Of a stretch of DNA of 64,000 bases, positions 1-8,897 are shown piece after piece. Source of the stretch: Luteibacter sp. UNCMF331Sha3.1. Its GTDB lineage: Bacteria; Pseudomonadota; Gammaproteobacteria; Xanthomonadales; Rhodanobacteraceae. The notes below the pieces were generated by a model. The model ran no database searches. It saw only the letters and a list, made by a program, of their open reading frames with translations, and was not told the origin of the DNA. The translations under genes and the position numbers were made by a program. The stretch covers positions 1,195,170-1,259,169 of the forward strand of contig NZ_FOBU01000002.1 of the NCBI RefSeq assembly GCF_900109915.1. Reading direction: 5' to 3'. Each line of letters begins with the position of its first letter. Within the stretch, counting starts at the first letter, position 1.

Positions 1-1
1 A

Positions 2-559
2 CATCCTCAGCTGCACATCGAGCTGCTCCTCGACGACAAGTGGCAGGACATGGTCCGCGAGGCGGTCGATGTCGGCATCCGCGTGGGCACGCTGCCGGAT
101 GCCGCAGGCACCGCTCGGCTCATTGGCCGCATGCAGCGAGTCGTTGTCGCGTCGCCCGACTACATCGCCTCTCACGGCAAACCGGAGCGGCCCGAGGACA
201 TCCCGCGCCACCGTATTGTCGGGGGGCCCGCTGCAATGCAGGCAACCTCATGGCGATTCGAGCGCGAGGGCGGCGTCGCCGAGGTTGAAATCCACGCCGA
301 CATCTCATCCAACGACACGGCCGGAGCGCTCGCGGCCGCAACCGGTGGGCTCGGCCTTACCTCGACAACGTCATGGGCGTGCCGGGATGAAATCCGGGCC
401 GGACAACTCGTCGCATTGCTTCCCGACTGGACGATGGCCCAGATCCCGGTTCACGCCTACTTTCCGTTGGGCCGTGCAACGCGCCTCGCAGCGCGAGCGT
501 TCGTCGATTTTATCTGCGCGCAACTTGAAGGCCATGAGGACTGGCGGTCGGGCGGCTAG
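2..559 (+). CDS. LysR-family regulator, C-terminal part (cut by window edge)
   Basis: The reading frame is open from the first bases to a TAG stop. It encodes about 185 residues of a LysR effector-binding domain; the N-terminal helix-turn-helix lies before the window. Family hallmarks are the HPQLHIELLLDD strand, then VDVGIRVGTLPD, then VVVASPDYIASHGKPERPED (the usual 'SPxYLxxHGxPxxPxDL' signature), and near the end a segment resembling G-x-GL followed by LLPDW and an FVDF helix. These are substrate-binding-protein-like features typical of LysR regulators of small metabolic or detoxification genes. It ends 92 bases before the carbonic anhydrase gene on the same strand. LysR genes are more often divergent from their targets, so the real target may lie to the left. 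Function as a transcription regulator is secure; the effector is unknown. Confidence 0.85.
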   Translation, partial: HPQLHIELLLDDKWQDMVREAVDVGIRVGTLPDAAGTARLIGRMQRVVVASPDYIASHGKPERPEDIPRHRIVGGPAAMQATSWRFEREGGVAEVEIHADISSNDTAGALAAATGGLGLTSTTSWACRDEIRAGQLVALLPDWTMAQIPVHAYFPLGRATRLAARAFVDFICAQLEGHEDWRSGG

Positions 560-651
560 GGCTTTTTGGGCAAAAGATGCCTGATGCGACAAGCCCGCCT
601 GCGGGCACGGCCGGATGATGGGACGTATTTCGTCGCCACCGGAGGCCCCCC

Positions 652-1197
652 ATGGAATTTTTCCATACCCTGCTCGAACGCAATGCCGACTTTGCCGAAC
701 AGGGCTTTGTCGACGGTCTCAGGATGCTTCCCTCGAGGCAGACGGTCATCATCGGGTGCGTCGACCCGCGCGTTGACCCAGCCGACATCTTCGACCTCCA
801 GCCCGGCGAGGCGGTTGTCATCAGGAACGTCGGCGGCCGCATCAATGCACCTCTCCTCGAGACGATGGCCATTTTGCGCACGGTGGCGCAGTCCAAGGGC
901 AAGGACATTGGGGATGGATGGAATCTTGTCGTCCTCCACCACACCGACTGCGGGATCATCGGCTGCTACGAGCACGCTCCTGCGCTTCTCGCAAAGCATC
1001 TTGGAAAGACCGTCGATGACCTGGCCGACATGTCCATCGACGACCCGTTTGCAGCCGTCAAGAAGGATGTCGCAGAGCTGCAGTCGATTGCCGCTCTTCC
1101 TGGTGGATTTCTCGTCTCCGGACTGGTCTACGACGTCGGTACGGGCAAGGTCGACACCATTGTCGAGCCGCGAGCGCTGCGCGTAAACGCGGCCTGA
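652..1197 (+). CDS. beta-class carbonic anhydrase-like protein
   Basis: A 181-residue protein expected to interconvert CO2 and bicarbonate in the cytoplasm. The zinc site of beta carbonic anhydrases is visible as C36-x-D38-x-R40 (in GCVDPR) and H97-x-x-C100 (in HHTDCG). The sequence IRNVGGRIN after the first motif is the usual 'RNAGG' loop, and the protein ends with the typical 'VSGLVYDVGTGKV' beta-strand pair. The length fits the small bacterial type. The ATG is preceded by GGAGG at a good distance, which fixes the start. It stands alone between a LysR gene and a convergent VOC gene. The HHTDC variant and the short N-terminus are like the Rv1284/CanB-like branch, so catalytic activity is likely but not proven. 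Confidence 0.88.
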   Translation: MEFFHTLLERNADFAEQGFVDGLRMLPSRQTVIIGCVDPRVDPADIFDLQPGEAVVIRNVGGRINAPLLETMAILRTVAQSKGKDIGDGWNLVVLHHTDCGIIGCYEHAPALLAKHLGKTVDDLADMSIDDPFAAVKKDVAELQSIAALPGGFLVSGLVYDVGTGKVDTIVEPRALRVNAA

Positions 1198-1396
1198 CGA
1201 CAATGGCCGGGCCCCCGTCGCGCCAGCGGTTTCGCCTCGTGAATCGAGCTCGTCCTTGCGGCTGCAGCATGCATCGCCGCGCTCGGTGCGGTTGCAAGCT
1301 GGCTGCTGGTGGTGCGCATGGTGCCGGAGGGCGTGGACACGGCGCTTCTCACACCGGAGATGGACCAGGCGGGGAGCGTGCTCCCCGCCGAATGGC

Positions 1397-1786
1397 TCAA
1401 CCTTCCGGACCGACGAAGGCGGCCTCGATGTTGTTGCCGTCCGGGTCGAGCACAAAGGCGGCGTAATAGTCCGGGTGGTACTTCGGACGCGGGCCCGGCG
1501 CGCCGTTGTCCTTCCCCCCGGCGTTGATTGCGGCATCGAAGAATGCCCGGACTTCCTCACGCGATGCGGCGGAGAACGCAACGTGGCAGTACCCGGGAGC
1601 GTTGGCCGACTTACCGACCCAGAAATACGGGCCGGTCTCGTCCCCAAAACCGACGGCGGCAAGCTTGCCGGTGTCGCCATCGGGCACCTCCATGAGGGGG
1701 GCAGCCTTGAGCGCTGCGAGCACCGGCTTGTAGAAGGCGAAAGAGGCTTCGACATTCGCAACGGAAAAGAACACATGCTTTATCAC
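1397..1786 (-). CDS. VOC (glyoxalase/bleomycin-resistance fold) family protein
   Basis: A 129-residue single-domain vicinal-oxygen-chelate protein. It starts IKHVFFSVANVEASFAFY and ends with the typical VLDPDGNNIEAAF strand, where the Glu is the usual last metal ligand; the His near the N-terminus and the one in GYCHVAF are the other likely ligands. The chosen start is a GTG with GAGGAGA seven bases upstream; no ATG gives a sensible VOC N-terminus. Such proteins bind a divalent metal and act on, or sequester, electrophiles, antibiotics or aromatic substrates; the substrate here cannot be read. It is divergent from the Asp-type alpha/beta hydrolase at 1944, with about 155 bases of shared promoter region. 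Confidence 0.85.
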   Translation of the reverse strand: MIKHVFFSVANVEASFAFYKPVLAALKAAPLMEVPDGDTGKLAAVGFGDETGPYFWVGKSANAPGYCHVAFSAASREEVRAFFDAAINAGGKDNGAPGPRPKYHPDYYAAFVLDPDGNNIEAAFVGPEG

Positions 1787-1943
1787 GGAAAGTCTCCTCA
1801 GGGATGGGCGGGAAAAACTGCGGCGGCGCTGCGTTCGGCAAGAACCAAGAAAAGCCTGCTTGCAGTACACATATGATGACCATACTACAACCGTGCCAGT
1901 TCTTCCGTGCACATCACCCACGTTCCCATCGAAGGTCCATCCC

Positions 1944-2813
1944 ATGTCCATGACATCTTCTGCTTTCACCGAGCATCGCGTCCCTTCCGGCGATGGTGAG
2001 GTTTTCGTCCGGGACCACGCAGGCAAGGGCGATGCCTTCGTCCTCATGCACGGCTTTCCCGACAACCACCACATCTACGATGCACTCGTGCCGCACCTTG
2101 TCGCTGCCGGACGGCGCGTCGTGGTGTTCGACTTCCGGGGCTTTGGCCAGTCGTCGCGGACACCGGGAGCCACGTACACGTTCGACCAGCAGCGAGACGA
2201 CCTGGCTTCTGTCGTCATGGCCCTGGGGCTCGCGAAGATCGTGCCGGTTGCCCATGACGCATCGGGTCCGGCCGCGCTCAACTTCGCCCTTGAACATCCG
2301 GACAAGGTGAGCGCCGTCTGCATGCTCAACAGCCTCTACGCGGCAGGATCCAACATCCGCGTGCCGGAGCTGGTCATGCTCTTCGCCAGCGCCAATCTCG
2401 ATCCACTCAGCTATGCCATTCTCAACGACCCCGCGCAGTTTGGCTGGTTGCTCCGCTTCCAGCAGGACATGTTCCGCACTGCGCTACCCGAAGCCCGGCG
2501 CGCGGCGTTCGACACGACGGCGTCCATCATTATCGAGAACTTCACCGGTGAGCATCACGCTCGTGAAGCGTTCCGCCAGCTGGCCGCCGGGCTACTTCCG
2601 GAGGTAGGCAAGAACACGGCGCAAATCGCGCGCCTCTCGACGCTCACCGTTCCGGTGAAGCTCATCTGGGGCGAATTCGACCCGTACCTCAATCCTGGGG
2701 TGGCCAACGACTTGTTGCCCTACCTCCCCAACGCCACACTCCACACCCTTCCTGCGGGCCACTGGCTGCAACTCGACCTCCCTGCCGACGTTGCACGCCT
2801 CATGCTCGCCTGA
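1944..2813 (+). CDS. alpha/beta hydrolase with Asp at the nucleophile position
   Basis: A 289-residue cytoplasmic alpha/beta hydrolase. Residues 36-41 (HGFPDN) form the oxyanion loop. The nucleophile elbow reads VAHDASG, putting Asp105 where esterases have Ser. The acid is probably the Asp in WGEFDPYLN and the base is the His in AGHWLQ. Asp nucleophiles are known in haloalkane and fluoroacetate dehalogenases and epoxide hydrolases, so hydrolysis of a carbon-halogen or epoxide bond is possible, but the Trp or Arg that usually follows the Asp is missing. The start MSMTSS has a GAAGG-like ribosome site upstream. A close paralogue lies at 17502-18389. The NmrA-type reductase follows after 19 bases on the same strand, so the two may be co-transcribed. 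Confidence 0.82.
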   Translation: MSMTSSAFTEHRVPSGDGEVFVRDHAGKGDAFVLMHGFPDNHHIYDALVPHLVAAGRRVVVFDFRGFGQSSRTPGATYTFDQQRDDLASVVMALGLAKIVPVAHDASGPAALNFALEHPDKVSAVCMLNSLYAAGSNIRVPELVMLFASANLDPLSYAILNDPAQFGWLLRFQQDMFRTALPEARRAAFDTTASIIIENFTGEHHAREAFRQLAAGLLPEVGKNTAQIARLSTLTVPVKLIWGEFDPYLNPGVANDLLPYLPNATLHTLPAGHWLQLDLPADVARLMLA

Positions 2814-2832
2814 CCCTTGCCGGTAATCGCTC

Positions 2833-3753
2833 ATGACTGAGAAACCCATCCTCGTCACCGGCGCCGCCGGTCGCATCGGCGGCGTCGGCCGGCTTGTTAC
2901 CGGACTTCTCCTTGACCGGGGACTCAAAGTCCGCGCCCAGGTGCGGGTCGACGACGAGCGCGCGCAGCACCTCCGGGACATCGGTGCGGAGGTCGTCGTC
3001 GGCGACCTTCGTGATCTCCACGCCACTCACCGCGCGATCGACGGGTGCGGCACCGTGTGTTTTGGCATGTCCGTCGCCGAGACCTACCTGGAGGCTGCCA
3101 CGAACTTCGCTGTCGTCGCCCGTCACCACAAGGTCGATGCGTTCATCAACCTCTCGCAGATGACCGTCAAGGAGATGGACATCCATCATTCCACGGCCAG
3201 CCCCCAGCAGCGCCAGCACTGGCTCTTTGAGCAGGTTCTCGAATGGTCCGGGATGCCGGTCGTCGAGATGCGACCGACCGCCTTCATGGAGAGCCTTTTT
3301 CTCATGGCCGCGGGGAGTACGGCAGCCACGGGCAAGCTGATGGCGCCATTCGGCGCAGGAAAGAATTCCGCCATTGCCGCACAGGACGTCGCGCGCGCCA
3401 TCGCCGCAGTCGCGGCCGATCCCGGTCCGCATATCGGCCGCACCTATCACCTGACGGGACCGGTCTCCCAGGACATGCATGCGATCGCGGCAGGGTTTTC
3501 GGCTGCACTTGGCCGCACGATCGAGTATGCCAATGTGCCACTCGAGGCCTGGAAGGGCCAGCTTGTTGCCATGGGACTGGCACCGCATGCGCTGAGCCAC
3601 GTGGAGACCATGGCACGCCTTCATCAGGACGACCGGTACGATCGCTACAGCGCCGATGTCGAACTCTTGACCGGAACAAAGCCGATGACGGTCGAGACGT
3701 TCATCCGAAAGCATGCGGCGATGTTTGTCCCGCGAGTGACCCCCGGCGCGTAG
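2833..3753 (+). CDS. NmrA-like NAD(P)-binding reductase
   Basis: A 306-residue atypical short-chain dehydrogenase of the NmrA/HSCARG group. The nucleotide-binding loop is seen at the N-terminus as VTGAAGRIGGVGR, a slightly expanded GxxGxxG. It is followed by the basic strand KVRAQVRVDD, the acidic GDLRD, and later MRPTAFMES, which in this group follows the region where classical SDRs have Tyr-x3-Lys. No Tyr-x3-Lys pair is obvious, so it may be a redox sensor or a quinone or azo reductase rather than a classical dehydrogenase. It sits 19 bases after the Asp-type hydrolase and ends only four bases from the stop of the convergent 146-residue gene. The cofactor preference and substrate are not visible. 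Confidence 0.82.
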   Translation: MTEKPILVTGAAGRIGGVGRLVTGLLLDRGLKVRAQVRVDDERAQHLRDIGAEVVVGDLRDLHATHRAIDGCGTVCFGMSVAETYLEAATNFAVVARHHKVDAFINLSQMTVKEMDIHHSTASPQQRQHWLFEQVLEWSGMPVVEMRPTAFMESLFLMAAGSTAATGKLMAPFGAGKNSAIAAQDVARAIAAVAADPGPHIGRTYHLTGPVSQDMHAIAAGFSAALGRTIEYANVPLEAWKGQLVAMGLAPHALSHVETMARLHQDDRYDRYSADVELLTGTKPMTVETFIRKHAAMFVPRVTPGA

Positions 3754-3757
3754 GGAG

Positions 3758-4198
3758 TCAGTCGGGTACGCCGGCAACCGGGGCAGGGTGGACGCGAAGC
3801 ACGTACCAGTGCTCGCGTCCCTTGGAGTCCTTGCACCGGAACAGCTCCGGCGCAAGCCCGTTGTCCGCGCACCAGGTTTCGAACGGTCGCCACACGCCGT
3901 TGTACGGATGCATCGGACTGCGGATGTCGTACTCGGCGTGCCAGCGGAAGGTCTGGAGGATGAGAGACACCGTCATGTTCTGCCCATTGCCGATGACGAC
4001 GGGCTTGATATCCGCGCGCGCGAGAATGCGGCTGGTGAAGTACGTTTTGGCCTGGTCGAAGAAATCCCGCACCAGGCCCAGATCGTGTTCGGCGGTCGGA
4101 CCGCGCCCAAGGGCGGTTCGCTCCAGTTCGCGCAGGCAGTCTTCGGTCTTGCACGCCTGCGTGGCGCGGAGGATGTCGCCAAGCGACGTGTCGGTCAT
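3758..4198 (-). CDS. conserved hypothetical protein, last gene of the RND efflux operon
   Basis: A 146-residue soluble protein that I do not recognise. It has no signal peptide or membrane segment. The N-terminal half has a Cys pair (ATQACKTEDC) and a helical LRELERTALG. The C-terminal half is rich in aromatic residues (FRWHAEYDIRSP, GVWRPFETWC, REHWYVLRV) and may form a small ligand-binding domain. The start is firm: ATG with AGGAGA upstream. This ATG overlaps the TGA of the outer-membrane factor gene (ATGA), so it is the fourth member of a fully overlapping operon and is probably translated by coupling. That position implies a role tied to the pump, such as regulation, substrate handling or an accessory function; the sequence itself does not say which. 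Confidence 0.8.
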   Translation of the reverse strand: MTDTSLGDILRATQACKTEDCLRELERTALGRGPTAEHDLGLVRDFFDQAKTYFTSRILARADIKPVVIGNGQNMTVSLILQTFRWHAEYDIRSPMHPYNGVWRPFETWCADNGLAPELFRCKDSKGREHWYVLRVHPAPVAGVPD

Positions 4199-5700
4199 GG
4201 TGTATCTCCTGCGTGATCTGAAACCGGGCTGCTGGAGGCGACGGCCGTCGCGACCGGAAAACCGTCCCACCCGCCGCCAAGGGCTCGGATGAGGTTTACG
4301 GATGCCGCCGCGTTGCTGCCCTGGAGGCGAACGGCAATGAGCCGTGCCTGCAGTTCCGTCCGCTCGGCGTCAAGGAACGTGAGATAGGCGACCGACCCAT
4401 CGTCGTACTGCATTTTCGACAGGTTCGTCGCGCGGGCCGACGCGTCGACCTCCCGCCCCTGGACCTTCGTCTGCTGAGCGAGGATCCGCAGCGTCGAGAG
4501 GTTGTCCTCCACCTCCTGGAACGCCACGAGGACCTGTTGGTGATACCTGGCCGCGCTTTCCTCGAACCGTGCATGGGCATTGGCCACGTTCCCTCGTCTG
4601 ACGCCGCCGTCAATGATGGGGAGCGTCAGCGACGTGCCGACCAGTGGCCCGAGCAGGAAGGTGCGACTCGACCACTTGAAGAGATCCGTGAAATTGCCCG
4701 ACTCATATCCCCCTGCGCCGGTCAGGACGAGGGACGGAAACCAGGCGGCGCGGGCAATGCCGATGCGTGCATTCTCGGCAGCCATCGCACGCTCGGCCGC
4801 TGCCACGTCCGGCCGGCGCTCGAGGAGTGTCGAAGGAAGGCCAGGCGGCACGAAGACCGTCACCGGCTCGAGAGGGGCCGCGGCAAAGGTGTAGGTCGAC
4901 GGCGAGTCGCCGAGCAATACGGCGAGCGCATGCTCGGCGTTGGCGCGCTGTCGGTCGACTGTCATGGCATCCGACTGCGCCGATGCAAGCTCGGCTTCGG
5001 CCTGCGCAAGCTCAAGCCCGCTGATGTCACCCGCCTCCATGCGATGCTGCGCGAAGGTCAGCGCGTCGGTGCGCAGTTCAACCGCGCGACGGAAAACAGC
5101 CGTTTCGGCATCGAGTTCACGGATGGCGAAGTACCGTTGCGCCACGTCGGCCTGCAAGGCGAGTTGCACCGAACGGAACAGCGCTTCGCTCTCTTGCGTG
5201 TCCGCCCGTGCGGCGTGGACGGTGGACGCCACGCGTCCGAAAAGGTCGACTTCGTAAGATACCGTGCCCTGCGCGCGCCAGACCGTCTGCGCACCGGGTC
5301 TCGGTGCGGTCTGGGGCACCCCGAGCGAGCCGGGTGCATTTTGCTGCCGGGTTGGGCCGAAGCCTGCATCGACTCCCGGCCAGCGCGCGGCGTCGGCCAC
5401 CTGTTCGAGTGCGCGCGCCTGGCGGAGCCGCGCGGCGGCGGCCGCGAGGTCCTGGTTCGCGCGCTGTGCCGACTCCTCGAGTGCATCGAGTCGTGCGTCA
5501 CCGAAGACCGTCCACCACTGCCCGCGTGTCATGGCCTCCGCCGGGACGGCCTCCTGCCACTTCGTTCCGTCCTGACCGGGAAGCGTTTCCCGGAAGGCCG
5601 TTGCCGTGGGCACATCGGGCACTCTGTACGTCGGGGCAAGCGAGCATCCGGCAACGGTAAGGATGAGGGGCGCGACAAGCGCCACGACCGATCTTTTCAT
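4195..5700 (-). CDS. RND efflux outer-membrane lipoprotein (NodT/OprM-type)
   Basis: A 501-residue outer-membrane channel of the TolC superfamily. The signal peptide ends in the lipobox LTVAGC, so the mature protein is a lipid-anchored trimeric duct. Family features are 'SLAPTYRVPDVP' after the Cys, WWTVFGDARLDAL, ASYEVDLFGRV-like beta-barrel strand and LLERRPDVAAAE, the latter being a hallmark of NodT proteins. The length is standard. I take the ATG at 5700, which forms TGATG with the stop of the pump gene; a GTG one codon earlier is an alternative. It receives substrate from the RND pump and adaptor encoded just upstream and overlaps the downstream 146-residue gene by four bases. Confidence 0.93.
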   Translation of the reverse strand: MKRSVVALVAPLILTVAGCSLAPTYRVPDVPTATAFRETLPGQDGTKWQEAVPAEAMTRGQWWTVFGDARLDALEESAQRANQDLAAAAARLRQARALEQVADAARWPGVDAGFGPTRQQNAPGSLGVPQTAPRPGAQTVWRAQGTVSYEVDLFGRVASTVHAARADTQESEALFRSVQLALQADVAQRYFAIRELDAETAVFRRAVELRTDALTFAQHRMEAGDISGLELAQAEAELASAQSDAMTVDRQRANAEHALAVLLGDSPSTYTFAAAPLEPVTVFVPPGLPSTLLERRPDVAAAERAMAAENARIGIARAAWFPSLVLTGAGGYESGNFTDLFKWSSRTFLLGPLVGTSLTLPIIDGGVRRGNVANAHARFEESAARYHQQVLVAFQEVEDNLSTLRILAQQTKVQGREVDASARATNLSKMQYDDGSVAYLTFLDAERTELQARLIAVRLQGSNAAASVNLIRALGGGWDGFPVATAVASSSPVSDHAGDTP

Positions 5701-8700
5701 CACGCACCCCCCGGGGCAGCATCGTCGATGCCGATGACCCGCGCATTGTGGCCGTGCTTGTCGAGCAGTGGCTTGCGGCCGGCCAGGATGCGCAAGAGCA
5801 CGTAGAACACGGGTGTCAGCAGCAAACCAAAGAAGGTGACGCCCAGCATGCCGAAGAACACTGCGATGCCCATGGCGTGTCGCATCTCCGATCCCGCGCC
5901 GGAGGAGAGGACGAGCGGCAGGACACCCATGATGAAGGCAATGGAAGTCATCAGGATCGGGCGCAGTCGCAGGCGGCTTGCCTCGATGGCGGCGTCGACG
6001 ATGCCCCGGCCCTGCATCTCGAGTTCACGGGCAAACTCGACGATGAGAATGGCGTTCTTCGACGCCAGGCCCACCAGCACCATGAAGCCCACCTGGGTAA
6101 AGATGTTGTTGTCACCATGGTTGAGCCACACGCCGGCCAGCGCACAGAGGATGCTCATCGGTACGATGAGGATGACGGCAAGGGGCAGCGTAAGGCTTTC
6201 GTACAGTGCCGCGAGCGTCAGATAGACAAGGAGCAGACTGATGGGAAAGACGAGCAGCGACGCATTGCCAGCGATGATTTGCTGGTAGGTCAGGTCCGTC
6301 CATTCGAGCTTGAAGCCACGCGGCAGTGTTTCGGCTGCTATCCGCTCCACCGCCGCCTGCGCCTGGCCGGATGAGTATCCGGGAGCAGGACCCCCGTTGA
6401 TGTCGGCGGCCAGATACCCGTTGTAGCGCACCACCGTTTCGGGCCCGAAGGTGGTCGAGACCTTGACGAGCGAGGAGAGCGGAATCATCTCGCCGGCGTC
6501 GTTTCGCGTCTTGAGGAGGCCGATGTCCTCTGCATGGGCGCGAAACGGGGAGTCGGCCTGCACGCGGACCTGGAAGACGCGTCCGAAGCGGTTGAAGTCA
6601 TTGACGTACTGAGATCCGAGGTAGACCTGCATGGTGTTGAAGACATCGGTGACCTGCACGCCGAGCTGCTTGGCGTTTTCACGATCGAGGTCGACTTTGA
6701 GCTGGGGGACATCGATCTGATAGCTGGTAAAACCGGGCCCGAGCTCGGGCGTCTTGGCTGCCTTGGCGAGGAATGCCTTCGTGGCCTCGTTGAGCGCGCC
6801 GTACCCCTGTGCCCCTCGGTCTTCAATCTGCAGCTTGAATCCGCCCAGAAATCCGAGACCCAGGATGGGCGGCGGGGGAAACACCGCGATATACGCGCCC
6901 TTGATCGCGCCGTATTTCTGGTTGAGGGCCATGGCGATCTCCCCGGCCGATTCCCCGGGTCCATCGCGTTCATCGAACGGCTTGAGTGAGAGGAACATGA
7001 CAACGGCGTTGGATGAATTGACGAATCCGTTGATGGACAGGCCCGGGTGTTGCACGGCATGGGCCACGCCGGGCTGCTTCATCGCGATGGCACCCATCTC
7101 CCGTACCACCGCTTCTGTCCGGTCGAGCGACGCGCCATTGGGCAGTTGCGCTACCGAAATCAGGTACTCCTTGTCCTGCGCAGGGATGAACCCACCCGGG
7201 ACGATGTGTCCGAGGAAGAGGGTTAGCCCGACAAGGACAGCGTAGACCACCAGCATGCCGCCCTTGCGGTTGATGACCCGGGCGACCCCGTGGCCATAGC
7301 GGTCCGACCCCCGGTTGAACAACCGGTTGAAACCTGCAAAGAAGCGCCCGAACACCCGGTCGATGCCCCGCGCGAGCCAGTCTTTCGGTTCGTCGCGTCC
7401 CTTGAGCAGCAGAGCAGACAGCGCGGGTGAGAGCGTCAGGGAATTGAAGGCGGAGATGACCGTCGAGATGGCGATCGTGATGGCAAACTGCTTGTAGAAC
7501 TGACCGGTCAGGCCGCTCATGAATGCAAGGGGGACGAATACCGCAACGAGGGTCAGCGCAATGGCGACGATGGGCCCACTGACCTCGCTCATCGCCTGGT
7601 AGGTCGCATCCCGCGCCGACAGCCCGGACTCGATGTTGCGCTCGACGTTTTCGACCACGACGATGGCATCGTCGACCACGATGCCGATGGCCAGCACCAT
7701 ACCGAAGAGCGACAGGGCGTTGATGGAATAGCCAAGCAGCAAGAGCAGCGAGAACGTGCCGACAATGGACACCGGTACGGCAAGAAGCGGAATGAGCGAC
7801 GCCCGCCAGGTCTGGAGGAACACGATGACCACGAGCACGACGAGCGCGATGGCTTCAATGAGCGTGTGGATGACCGCGTCGATGCTCGAGCGCACAAACA
7901 GCGTCGGGTCATACACGATGCTGTAATCGACGCCGGGCGGCATGTCTTTCCGCAGATCCGCCATCGCTTCCCGGACATCATGGGAGACCTGCAGCGAATT
8001 GGCCCCGGGCAGCTGGAATATCCACATGGACGCCGCCTGTTTGTTGTCGAGCAACGCGCGCGAACCGAATTCTGCAGCACCGAGCTCAATGCGGGCGACG
8101 TCCCTGAGATGCGTGACGGCGCCGCGCTCGCTTTTGAGGATGATGTTCCCGAACTCTTCTTCGCTCTGCAGCCGCCCCTGGGTGTTGATGGACAGCTGCA
8201 GTGGGACCTCGGTGGTTTGCGGAGAGCCGCCGATGACACCCGCGGCGACGGCAAGGTTCTGTTCGCGGATCGCATTGGTCACGTCCGACGTTGTCAGTTT
8301 GCGCTCGGCAAGCCTGGCCGGGTCGAGCCACACGCGCATGGCATAGTCGCCGGACCCCTTGGGCACCACCTGGCCGACGCCATTGATACGCTCGAGCCGC
8401 TCCTTGACGTTGATGAGAGCGTAGTTGCGCAGATACGTCTGGTCGTACCGTGCATCCGGCGAGATGAGGTGGACGACCATCGTCAGCGTCGGAGACGCCT
8501 TTAGCGTCGTCGTGCCGAGAAGCTGGACGTCGGGCGGGAGGCGGGGCAGGGCCTGGTTGACCCGGTTCTGCACCAGTTGCTGCGCCTTGTCCGGGTCGAC
8601 ACCGAGGCGGAAGGTTACCGTCAGCGTCATGTTGCCATCGGTGCTCGCCTGGGACTGCATGTAGAGCATTCCTTCGACACCGTTGATCTGCTCTTCGAGC

Positions 8701-8897
8701 GGTGCGGCAACGGTGTCGGCGATGACCTTCGGATTCGCGCCAGGATACGACGCGTTGACGACCACCGTGGGTGGCACCACCTCAGGGTATTCCGCGATCG
8801 GCAACTGGAACATCGCGATGACGCCAGCGAGCAGGATGAGCGTCGACAGCACCCCGGCGAAGATGGGCCGGTCGATGAAGAAGCGCGAGATGTTCAT
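5700..8897 (-). CDS. RND multidrug efflux transporter, MexF-like (HAE1 family)
   Basis: A 1065-residue inner-membrane proton-drug antiporter. The N-terminus MNISRFFIDRPIFAGVLSTL and the following AEYPEVVPPTVVV, GVEGMLYM and FGMVLAIGIVVDDAIVVVEN are classical for hydrophobe/amphiphile RND pumps, and line by line it looks closer to MexF than to MexB (AEYPEVVPPTVVV, PEVVPP and SIVYDPT segments). TM4 carries the paired Asp residues in GIVVDDAI needed for proton relay. Twelve membrane helices and two large periplasmic loops are expected from the length. It overlaps the adaptor gene (ATGA) upstream and the channel gene (TGATG) downstream. MexEF-type pumps export chloramphenicol, quinolones and oxidised metabolites; the actual substrates are not known here. 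Confidence 0.95.
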   Translation of the reverse strand: MNISRFFIDRPIFAGVLSTLILLAGVIAMFQLPIAEYPEVVPPTVVVNASYPGANPKVIADTVAAPLEEQINGVEGMLYMQSQASTDGNMTLTVTFRLGVDPDKAQQLVQNRVNQALPRLPPDVQLLGTTTLKASPTLTMVVHLISPDARYDQTYLRNYALINVKERLERINGVGQVVPKGSGDYAMRVWLDPARLAERKLTTSDVTNAIREQNLAVAAGVIGGSPQTTEVPLQLSINTQGRLQSEEEFGNIILKSERGAVTHLRDVARIELGAAEFGSRALLDNKQAASMWIFQLPGANSLQVSHDVREAMADLRKDMPPGVDYSIVYDPTLFVRSSIDAVIHTLIEAIALVVLVVIVFLQTWRASLIPLLAVPVSIVGTFSLLLLLGYSINALSLFGMVLAIGIVVDDAIVVVENVERNIESGLSARDATYQAMSEVSGPIVAIALTLVAVFVPLAFMSGLTGQFYKQFAITIAISTVISAFNSLTLSPALSALLLKGRDEPKDWLARGIDRVFGRFFAGFNRLFNRGSDRYGHGVARVINRKGGMLVVYAVLVGLTLFLGHIVPGGFIPAQDKEYLISVAQLPNGASLDRTEAVVREMGAIAMKQPGVAHAVQHPGLSINGFVNSSNAVVMFLSLKPFDERDGPGESAGEIAMALNQKYGAIKGAYIAVFPPPPILGLGFLGGFKLQIEDRGAQGYGALNEATKAFLAKAAKTPELGPGFTSYQIDVPQLKVDLDRENAKQLGVQVTDVFNTMQVYLGSQYVNDFNRFGRVFQVRVQADSPFRAHAEDIGLLKTRNDAGEMIPLSSLVKVSTTFGPETVVRYNGYLAADINGGPAPGYSSGQAQAAVERIAAETLPRGFKLEWTDLTYQQIIAGNASLLVFPISLLLVYLTLAALYESLTLPLAVILIVPMSILCALAGVWLNHGDNNIFTQVGFMVLVGLASKNAILIVEFARELEMQGRGIVDAAIEASRLRLRPILMTSIAFIMGVLPLVLSSGAGSEMRHAMGIAVFFGMLGVTFFGLLLTPVFYVLLRILAGRKPLLDKHGHNARVIGIDDAAPGGA

